Translations under genes and position numbers: made by a program
In this document: in pieces, positions 21,428 through 28,337 of the stretch
Layout of the letters: every line of letters begins with the position of its first letter
Numbering within the stretch: the first letter of the stretch is position 1
Notes under the pieces: model-generated
Database searches by the model: none
Told to the model about the DNA's origin: nothing
The model's input: only the letters and a program-made list of their open reading frames with translations
DNA from: Paramacrobiotus richtersi
Taxonomy: Eukaryota; Tardigrada; Eutardigrada; Parachela; Macrobiotidae
DNA: 33,634 nt
Direction of reading: 5' to 3'
Assembly: GCA_034698045.1 (NCBI GenBank)
Contig: JAQGAU010000231.1
Coordinates: 1 to 33,634 of the forward strand

Positions 21428-21460
21428 ATTCAGCCATTTTGTTTAGAGAAATGGCTGAAT
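21428..21460 (+). promoter_or_regulatory. 12-bp hairpin over the transposase start codon
   Basis: ATTCAGCCATTT (21428-21439) and AAATGGCTGAAT (21449-21460) are perfect reverse complements with a 9-base loop. The ATG at 21451 is inside the downstream arm. Confidence 0.75.
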
Positions 21461-21786
21461 TAACGGAATCTGTTACCATTCGGGGCGGTATTGTGAAGAT
21501 CTATGACTATTACTTGTATACGCAAGAGAAGAAGGGGAATTCAAAATTTTGGCGTTGCGTCAATCGAGCTTGCAAAGGGCGTCTGATTCTTGTGGACGGA
21601 GAGCAGCCGGTTCAATCTGATCACTGTCATCTCGCAGATAAATCGGCAGTTCTCGCTCATCTGAAAACAGTTGCAATGAAAAAGCGAGCAGCCGAAACGC
21701 TGGAAGCCCCACGTCAAATAATCGGAGCAGTTAAAAAATCAACAAACTCAGTGTTATCAGATAAAGCACGTTCAAATGATCGATGA
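21451..21786 (+). CDS. FLYWCH zinc-finger N-terminal exon of MULE transposase
   Basis: From ATG 21451, about residues 9-65 form a FLYWCH-type zinc-binding domain: a glycine-rich strand, YYLYTQEKKGNSKFWRC, VNRACKGR, then DHCHLAD, giving the two Cys and two His expected. A linker rich in Ala, Lys and Glu follows (AAETLEAPRQIIGAV). FLYWCH domains bind DNA and in MULEs probably recognise the TIRs. The frame closes at TGA 21784-21786; the rest of the transposase starts 1.1 kb downstream. A join by splicing would need a donor before that stop; GTGTTA (near 21751) is weak and GTAAAT (near 21793) lies past the stop. Confidence 0.8.
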   Translation: MAELTESVTIRGGIVKIYDYYLYTQEKKGNSKFWRCVNRACKGRLILVDGEQPVQSDHCHLADKSAVLAHLKTVAMKKRAAETLEAPRQIIGAVKKSTNSVLSDKARSNDR

Positions 21787-22196
21787 ACAGGAGGTAAATT
21801 CGGATTTACACCAAGCCGCATATGTACTGGCAATTTAGGAAGCTGAACTGGGTGAGAATGTTCACTTACAATCAGGACACTTCCACGGTCATTGGAGCCA
21901 GATGAAACCGGCGACATAATTTCACGACCAGTAGCGGCATTACGCGATAACACAGCAGACGTCTGATTATGGAGCAAGCTCAGTTCTGACTGCAGTTCTG
22001 ATTGACGGCGCAACAATTCTTCCAGAGAGTCGGAACGTAAACTGGATCGCTTCGGTTCACGATCAGACTGAGATGAGCGTTTGGAGCGGACCATATAAAG
22101 TGTGGCCTTGGAATCATCAGAACTAACAGACGACGAAGCCTCAGAATCAGATCCTGAGGATGATGACCCCGAATCAGATGAAGAAATGCTACTCAT
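21714..22196 (-). CDS. Antisense ORF B inside the MULE: acidic Ser-rich, coiled-coil protein
   Basis: ATG 22196 opens 160 codons. The first 30 residues are Ser/Asp/Glu-rich (DSGSSSSGSDSEASSSVSSD), followed by a basic stretch (RSKRSSQSDREPKRSSLRSD), a predicted amphipathic coil (LEELLRRQSELQSELSLLHN) and a C-terminal part ending FVDFLTAPII. Its 3' end overlaps the FLYWCH exon on the opposite strand by 73 bp. It starts 11 bp after the stop of antisense ORF A. No family recognised. It may be a second transposon protein (compare the convergent mudrB of maize MuDR) or a captured host gene. Confidence 0.5.
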   Translation of the reverse strand: MSSISSSDSGSSSSGSDSEASSSVSSDDSKATLYMVRSKRSSQSDREPKRSSLRSDSLEELLRRQSELQSELSLLHNQTSAVLSRNAATGREIMSPVSSGSNDRGSVLIVSEHSHPVQLPKLPVHMRLGVNPNLPPVHRSFERALSDNTEFVDFLTAPII

Positions 22197-22207
22197 GATG
22201 CAGCAGT

Positions 22208-22501
22208 TTAATTATCAGTATTCTCACGATCGCGATCACGTAACTCACGCAAAATCGAAGCAAAAAGAGTGGCTAACACATTAGAAAGGTTATTAGAATC
22301 GAGAGCACTCATCCTACGATTAAGAACACGACCAAGTAATTGAACAAAAACAATTGAAGCAGAAGTAATGCGAATATTTGCACTTGGATAAACTGAATCA
22401 TCATCATAGATTTCGGCCAAATCGTTAACAAAATTAGTGATATCAATGTTAGGATTGCAAACAGAGCACAAGCCGGGCCAACATATGTGATATTCAGACA
22501 T
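22208..22501 (-). CDS. Antisense ORF A inside the MULE
   Basis: ATG at 22501 gives 97 residues: MSEYHICWPGLCSVCNPNID (two C-x-x-C-like spaced cysteines), an acidic patch (LAEIYDDDSVYP), then a helical region (IVFVQLLGRVLNRRMSALDS) and ILRELRDRDRENTDN. It lies 270 bp downstream of an antisense TATA box and 11 bp upstream of ORF B, which could be translated by reinitiation or joined by splicing. No homologue recognised. Confidence 0.45.
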   Translation of the reverse strand: MSEYHICWPGLCSVCNPNIDITNFVNDLAEIYDDDSVYPSANIRITSASIVFVQLLGRVLNRRMSALDSNNLSNVLATLFASILRELRDRDRENTDN

Positions 22502-22773
22502 AATAACAGAATAACAAGTAGATCGGTGCTCGGCTGCAGCCGAGATGATGACGTAATACGTACCGCGGATGCGATCCGCGCGGCCTGTCGAAAGGCAACC
22601 GCCACAGAGCAAAGGTCACAAGATGACGCAACCGCCTCGGCAGCGGGTCAAATTCAATAGATTCAAATAGAACAACAAATTCAATACAACAAATTCAATA
22701 CAACAGGAATGACTGGTAGCAAACGCAGTCCTGGAAAAACTAACCATCAATGAACAAAACCAAGCTGCGCATG

Positions 22774-22785
22774 CTATTTATATAG
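22774..22785 (-). promoter_or_regulatory. TATA box for the antisense cassette
   Basis: The minus strand reads CTATATAAATAG, a full TATA consensus. Further downstream in that direction are a 16-bp palindrome (CTCGGCTGCAGCCGAG region near 22530-22545), a GACGTAATACG element and a CGCGGAT/ATCCGCG stem near 22564-22580. Confidence 0.55.
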
Positions 22786-22888
22786 GCAAGCGGCCACTGG
22801 CTATCCGACGGGAAACATCCGCATGCTCCGCCTCTGGAACTGCCTCCCTTCCATTCTGCGCTGCCTTAACAGGAATTAGCGCAGCTAA

Positions 22889-24251
22889 TTGTATTTATCG
22901 TTGCCAGCTTCCTTTAAAATGCCATCAACTAGTGCCTGCCAACGAGCGATTCAACGCGCAAGAAAGGTCGGATTATTACCAGTTTCGAATCCGAATTCTA
23001 TAGCGGAAATTGTATCGAATCCGCACATGTTGATGACCTTGCGAGACCAGAAGTTCTTACTGAAGGACACTTTTGAGGACGACAACCAGCAGCCTCGCAT
23101 TCTGGTGTTTGCCACAGAGGACAATCTGCGCCACCTTATGCATGCGGATACCTGGCTTGCTGATGGGACATTTGATGTGGCACCGAAGTTGTTTTACCAG
23201 TTGTACACTATACACGGCATCGTGAACGGAAAGCGATTTGCACTGGCGTATTTTCTCCTGCCCAATAAGACCTCTACGACGTACCAACGGTCATTTAGAA
23301 TCCTGTACGACTGGATTGTCGACGCAACCGCACCGGGAGAGGTACCACGCGAGCCGACGTACATGCTGCTAGATTTCGAACAAGCGGCAATTGCGGCCTT
23401 CAAGAAAGTTTTCCGGCAACCTACAGTTCAAGGTAATTATAAAGCAATTAAGCTTAATTATGCTTAAAAAAACACGTTAGAAAAATTATACTTAATCAAT
23501 GTTTGAGTAGCTTATGTTTAATTTACATCTAAAATATGCTGGAATTATACTTGGAAATTATGCTTGTTTTCACAGTAAACGTTTCTTTTATGTCCCCATT
23601 ACTTCTCTGAAATAACGCATATTTGTAGGGTGTATTTTTCACTTTGGACAAAACATATACCGAAAAATTCAAGAACTTGGATTGGCTGAAAGCTATAAAG
23701 AGGGAGAGGAGTTCAGCGCGCAGTGCAAAATGTTAATGGCATTGGCATTTGTTCCTACACAAGACGTTGTTTCAGCCTACGAAGCATTCATTGCACATCC
23801 CAAATGCGTATTCGGTAAGGACAGCCAACTTCTCTCCTACTTTGAGCGCGTGTATATTGGGCAACCGACTGACCTTAAAACCGGCAAAAATCGTAAATCT
23901 CCCGTGTTTCCCCTGAATTTTTGGAACTGTGAGCAGCGATTGGTTAAAGGAATTCAGCGTACGACCAACGGTTGTGAGGGGTGGCACCATGCGTATGCCC
24001 ATGATTCCGGCAGCACACATCCGACCGTGTACAAATTTTTTGCCCGTCTGCAAGTGGAACAGAATTATCAGTAGGGAGAAATGGATCGGATTTTATCTGG
24101 ATTACCTGCGCCGAATCCTCGGAAAAAGTATCAGGATGTCACCGACCGCTTGCTGACCGTTCGCAGTCAGTACGAAACTATGGATATTGTGGACTACTTG
24201 CGGGGTATCGGCCGAAATATGGAAATGCACCGAAAGAAGGTGCCGGATTAG
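22889..24251 (+). pseudogene. MULE transposase core, interrupted by an in-frame TAG
   Basis: Two exons, up to 23432 and from 23629, are joined by a 196-bp intron (donor CAAG/GTAATT, acceptor TTTGTAG/GG) that restores QGCIFHF in frame. The protein begins around LPASFKMPSTSACQRAIQRA, then LVFATEDNLRHL, the first catalytic Asp in WLADGTFDVAPKLFYQLYTI, LLPNKTSTTYQRSF, the second Asp in MLLDFEQAAIAAF, the GCIFHFGQNIYRKI motif, and the Glu/His box TTNGCEGWHHAYA. All three acidic residues of the DDE triad are thus present. After LQVEQNYQ a TAG at 24072-24074 interrupts. The same frame continues 58 codons (GEMDRILSGLPAPNPRKKYQ to IVDYLRGIGRNMEMH), typical of MULE C-termini, to TAG 24249-24251. The element is probably non-autonomous unless the TAG is read through. 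Confidence 0.8.
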
Positions 24252-24656
24252 CGCGCTCTGGAGAAAGCCGGCGTTTTCTCAGTTGGGATTGGCGTTAGTA
24301 TTGTTTTACGAATATTTTGAGAACAGATGCTGAATGATTGTTTAGTGACTAACATAATGTGTCAAATAGGAATAATTTTGCGATTTATTTCTTTACCAGT
24401 ATTCAAATTTTGGCTTATATTCACTAACGAAAACTACTGTAACTCATCTGTGTATTACGGTAGTTTTGACTAGCTAAAAAAAATGAATTATACTCTGTTC
24501 CATGACGTACCTGAACCGTACCTTACGATCAATGTCGAACTATAAACGCATACGGTATACATCGCCGCACAGCAGATGCCGCATAATTTAAAATTAGCAA
24601 TAGCCACTGCACCCTCTAGCGGTTTTTCCAAAATGCCGAACGCCAAAAGGTCATGA

Positions 24657-24902
24657 GCCGAACTAGACGGCGCTAACGTGTACAAACTCCTAAACGTCGC
24701 AGCGCCTAACCGTTGCCGCTACCAGTCGGCGTCGCGCCGAGAAGTCCCGCGTCGAGAAGTCGCGCGCCGAGCTGAACGGCGCCGAGGTGTCCAAACTCCT
24801 AAACATCGCAGCGCCCAGACGTTGCCGCGCCCAGTCGTCGTCGCGCCGAGGCGTCCCGCGCCGAGAAGTCGCGCGCCGAGCTGGACGGCGCCGAGATGTC
24901 GT
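24657..24902 (-). repeat. Right terminal inverted repeat of the MULE, with 109-bp direct repeats
   Basis: A 109-bp unit beginning GCCGA occurs at 24657, 24766 and (partly) 24875, each holding CAAACTCCTAAAC and several CGCCGAGAAGTCGCG-like submotifs. The outer end is the inverted counterpart of 20496-20540. Confidence 0.85.
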
Positions 24903-25250
24903 AGTACCCTGATGTACATGCCGCACCTGTGAGTGTTAAGCTGGCTTTACGTACTGACTTTGACTTGTCGTCAAATTATAACTTTTGCTATTTGTTCCAT
25001 ATATGTACATATATGTCGGTTGATGGGTTTTGCAGTTTTCCGAACATAACAGTGTACATAATTAACCCGTAATTGGTACTACAAGTACGGTACTACATGT
25101 GGTCGCTGTCAGTACAAACATGTAGATGTCAGAAAATGCTAACGCAGATAAATCCGAAATCCATTCATTCACTCGATATTAAAAATTGTTCGTATACGTG
25201 TAGGTGCTGTTTTAGTCATGATGCTTTCCCTGTGGCATAATCGAGTACGT
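24903..25250. other. No gene seen
   Basis: Flank between the transposon end and the stop codon of the minus-strand membrane gene; no coding or structural signal. Confidence 0.4.
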
Positions 25251-25253
25251 CAC

Positions 25254-25764
25254 TTATCCCGCCGGTGACGCGGGATACGCGGCCACCGCTCCACTCGGTC
25301 CGGCCGTAATAATCACCTGATTCCGGCGGGCAATCCTGGCCGCAGCAGCCGTCAGGGCGATCATGAGGAGACAAATGACTATTCTAACGACCAGAAGGGC
25401 GGTCGTTCCCCCACCAAAAGCCTACCGGAACTGCGTATCGAAAACATCCTCATACGGCCGACCTGTCGGTCGGCCGTACGAGGATGCGTACGATAAGCCC
25501 AAAGTTTTCCAGCAATGGTATTTCGGTTGGCGGGATACGCAGCCAGGAGAATGTCGCCCAGCACAATCAGAAACAACTCTAGGCAGTAGAGCACACAGAG
25601 GACCATGTTGACGATACCGCAGAGACGGAAGGTGTTGGCGGATGCAGTGACAATGTGCCAGCGGGCCGGGTTGATGGCGTAGATACCGAGGGTGCCGGCC
25701 GCTGTTAGTAAGACTAACAGGAAAAGACTGCGTACGCTACCGCTGACCCCTTTGTCGTATGATC
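25254..25764 (-). CDS. Four-helix membrane protein gene containing a hairpin at an intron
   Basis: An exon starts at 25764 after TTTGCAG (2 bases of a split codon) and reads SYDKGVSGSVRSLFLLVLL, then TAAGTLGIYAINPARWHI, then CGIVNMVLCVLYCLELFLIV, LGDILLAAYPANR. Later, in another frame, a phase-0 exon 25421-25254 after CCGGTAG reads AFGGGTTALLVVRIVICLLM, then IALTAAAARIARRNQ and a tail GPSGAVAAYPASPAG ending TAA 25256-25254. Together these give helices 1 to 4 of a small tetraspan protein like that at 6185. Hairpin H8 (25433-25498) spans the frame change, so an intron lies there; its donor is unresolved (GTCGGC in the hairpin loop is in phase 0 and would give 41 nt). A strong donor GTAAGT at 25890 suggests a further exon upstream, but no ATG was found in frame. 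Confidence 0.6.
25433..25498. repeat. 31-bp hairpin H8 in the membrane protein gene
   Basis: Arms 25433-25463 and 25468-25498 pair with mismatches at one base, a three-base bubble, and one base; the loop is TGTC. The inner 19 bp (CATCCTCATACGGCCGACC) are nearly perfect. In gene sense the stem contains GTACGC near the 5' base and ACGCAG at the 3' base. Confidence 0.85.
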
Positions 25765-25899
25765 CTGCAAAGACAAAGATGTTAGACTGGCAAGTCGCTC
25801 TTCGCCGATGCTGGCTACGAAGACCGGAGAGGTATCGTCCGGTATCTGCGGTACATACATATATAAAACGTCCAAATGGACTATACTTACCGTTAACTT

Positions 25900-26060
25900 T
25901 CGTAACAGACAGACAAAAATTCGTTAGAAATCGTAGACTAGTACACCATTATTGCTGTACAGATATAATGTAGTTACGCGTAAAATTAAACTCTTTCTGT
26001 GGATACCACAGTACGAATACGAACTGCAATATTAAAGCCAATAATATAATTGTTGGTTTT
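25900..26060. other. Spacer between two minus-strand candidates
   Basis: AT-rich; no coding signal seen. Confidence 0.3.
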
Positions 26061-26062
26061 AA

Positions 26063-26272
26063 TCATTTACTGGCATGGAGCAGACAAACTATTTGCTGTA
26101 ACGCTAGACAATCTTCCTCGACAACTGTCGAGTAATCGGGGCGATTGCAGTACTAGCCAACTTGCAAGTTGGCTTGTAATGCAATTGCCCCGATTACATT
26201 GAAGTCGATTTCCGTATTCGATAGGCATTCGTAATTTTTGTATTCCTCCAAAACGGAGCCTTGAACCTCCAT
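26063..26272 (-). CDS. Possible small gene with hairpin intron (weak)
   Basis: On the minus strand ATG 26272 opens MEVQGSVLEEYKNYECLSNT then EIDFN up to a GTAATCGGGG donor-like site, which is the base of hairpin H9. Past the hairpin, acceptors CGACAG or TCGAG precede EDCLALQQIVCLLHASK and a TGA at 26065-26063. The frame is open further upstream, so the start may be an exon boundary. No family recognised and no paralogue to test it. A longer overlapping frame (26504 to 26067) crosses the hairpin unspliced and lacks recognisable features. Confidence 0.3.
26132..26197. repeat. 33-bp self-closing hairpin H9
   Basis: Arms 26132-26164 and 26165-26197 pair with three mismatches and meet at CTTGCAAG, so the loop is only the minimum. 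In minus sense the stem starts with GTAATCGGGG and CGACAG follows six bases after it. A second short hairpin (CTCGACA/TGTCGAG, 26117-26132) abuts. Confidence 0.9.
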
Positions 26273-26279
26273 GTTGAAA

Positions 26280-26970
26280 AATGTACTTGCCGGAGTGCAG
26301 CAAACCAAGCAACAATGAAATCTGTTCAAGAATCGACAACTCAAATAACATATATTCAAGCAAATTAAATGGCAAATGTGGAAAAAAAACGCGTCGCGGC
26401 ATATACGCACTCGATCCGCGGCAGTAGGGATGTTTGGCGCGGGGCTCTGCGCGTATCTTTTGTAGGTGGTGTTTCGCGTTTGCCGCATATTCCACGAAGC
26501 ACATATGTATTTGCGAACGCGGTAGATAATGAAGAAGAGGATTAAAGTTATTAATTCAAAGGTACATAATACATAAAGTATCTAAATAATATGTACAAGT
26601 TACAATCAGAAGTTATGACATGCGTATGCAGGTAAGACTAACAGTTTATCATTCACAAGAAACAGCTTTAAAAGGACATATTAACAGAAGCAATCATTAG
26701 TTAAAGTCTGTGTCACCCTAGTGCTAAACTATCCTACCAGAAAGAGAGATCAAGTAAATCTGAACTTCTAATCAGCCTTGTACAGGCATGTTGATGAATT
26801 AGAAGCTTATATTTAAATATAGTTTGGATATCAGCAGATAAGCAAATGAAATATTCGGACAACAAAAAACAAGAAAAATATGAAAGTCTTGTTAGTGTTC
26901 TATTAATGCCGGCTCTATCAACAGCGTATGCTTTGCAAAGCTTCTAAACTGCCGACATATTGCGCATATA
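26280..26970. other. No supported gene
   Basis: Apart from the weak upstream extension of the preceding minus frame, no coding signal. AT-rich. Confidence 0.35.
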
Positions 26971-26974
26971 TTAT

Positions 26975-27042
26975 TTCATACCTGCAAATCCCACTGCGGC
27001 CAATAAAATTGTACTGGCCGGAATTGGATCTGCAGGTATGAA
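26975..27042. repeat. 31-bp hairpin H10
   Basis: Arms 26975-27005 and 27012-27042 pair with five mismatches; the loop is AAATTG. The plus strand reads ANPTAANKIVL here, similar to NPDATAANKIIF in the secreted repeat protein at 32024, with ACTGCxGCCAAxAAAATT shared at DNA level. Both strands end the hairpin with TGCAGGTATGAA, an AG followed by GTATG. The surrounding open frame (26960-27232) shows no further similarity. Confidence 0.8.
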
Positions 27043-27239
27043 CATGCACATGCATGCAAGGACACCTCCGCTCGTCGTGGTGCCGAACTCGGGTGATTTC
27101 CAGTTAGTCCAGTCATTCGACTTTTCTAGATTGTTGTCTATAGAGGTGGTAGATTTGATACTATCACCACGATTGATGATGCAGATCTTTGACTATGCGG
27201 TCACAATGATTTTTACATCCCAGGAAAAATGATTAGCTG

Positions 27240-28100
27240 CGTAGATGTATATAATTCTGGACAGTGATCGAACGATTAGTACTGTATACACCACGCTCAC
27301 CTCGGCCAGCAAGCTGCAGAAACACAGGCACTAAAGAAAATATTTGGACCGCTTTTCAGAAACGCGGTAACAACCGATGAAGAAATATATCTCAGTTTGT
27401 ATAAGTAGTTTCCAAAATCTCTCAGTAGAGAAGAAAACACAACCGTACACACCGCACCCTCCGCATTTAAACGTCAATGATTCGAGAAGACATATCCGGA
27501 TAATTATTATGTCCGCCTGTTACTAGCTATAAAATTGAAATAAATAAAATTTTTGATCAGTCAAAAGTAGCGGAACCGGAAAAACGCCTGTTTTTGCGCC
27601 TTTGCGCAGGAAGTCATCGCTCAGGAAAGATGCAATGAATCCCCGCGCGGGTAACATTGATTGCATACATGATATCTGACTGTGCGTGGGGCCTCGGGAG
27701 GAAGCCGGCAAATGTCACTGACGCAGAAAATGTCAGCGACGGACGTCAACTTCCCGAAATAACTCGAATGAAAGTGCTCAACAAGGAGTTATCGACTTTC
27801 AATTCCTTCCATGAGTCCCCCTTTCAGACATTATTAAACTGGATGCTTTATCTCCTGGAGCGCGAGAAACAAATCAACGCCCACCGTGGTGGGTATATAG
27901 GACTTCCTTCTTGCTTGCCGCTTGGGCTTACAGTTTATTTGTTATTTTATTGGCTCAAGTCGCAGCGACAAAGGAGCACATAGATACTCTTCAAGTATTC
28001 AAAGTTAAACCTAAAGGAAAGAACCAAAATCAATATCTAACACCACAGGTTTAACAGGACGTCCGGGCAGTGTGCCGGTACGTAGAATAACTCATTGTTA
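27240..28100. other. No supported gene
   Basis: One open frame at 27657-27983 lacks motifs. A short CCCACC/GGTGGG palindrome lies near 27881. Nothing else seen. Confidence 0.4.
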
Positions 28101-28113
28101 GCTAGAGTAAGCA

Positions 28114-28324
28114 ATGAAATACTGGTTTACGGTTCCCTTATTACTGGCCAGCGCCGTCGCTCTTCACTAGGTATTTAATATGGTGTTTTTCAAGGCCAGA
28201 CGCCGGTCAAATCGAAGGTTTTGCGCAACTGAGTGCCACTACACGGATGTGTAGTACACAGGATGCAAGTCTTGTGTGTGAAGTCACCACTGTGAAAACT
28301 AAAAAGAGACACATCTTTCGCGTT
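28114..28324 (+). pseudogene. Possible small secreted protein gene or pseudogene
   Basis: ATG 28114 encodes a clean signal peptide (MKYWFTVPLLLASAVALH) that runs into TAG. About 30 bp later, in another frame, comes DAGQIEGFAQLSATTRMCST then QDASLVCEVTTVKTKKRHIF and a stop (TAG) near 28324. The interval (GTATTT to CCAG) is too short for a normal intron and no donor/acceptor pair fits both frames, so it is either disrupted or wrongly joined. A related fragment is at 10376. The CTACAC/GTGTAG hairpin near 28235 is in the second part. Confidence 0.3.
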
Positions 28325-28337
28325 GCCGATTAGCAGT

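Larger units (their letters stand above)
20496..24902 (+). mobile_element. MULE (Mutator-like) DNA transposon with FLYWCH domain
   Basis: About 4.4 kb bounded by inverted repeats that both begin ACGACATCTCGGCGC. Inside are a FLYWCH-domain exon, a two-exon MULE transposase on the plus strand and a two-ORF cassette on the minus strand. The flanks GTGAC and AGTACCCTG give no clear target-site duplication, so the exact ends are uncertain by a few bases or the insertion is old. FLYWCH plus MULE transposase is an established domain pairing in animal Mutator-like elements. Confidence 0.8.

Noticed and set aside
22309..22605. Hydrophobic minus-strand frame inside the MULE
   Set aside because: Overlaps antisense ORF A in another frame; the leucine-rich composition is a by-product of that frame.
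24678..24932. Three overlapping Arg/Ala-rich open frames
   Set aside because: They lie in the G+C-rich subrepeats of the MULE inverted repeat and reflect base composition, not coding.
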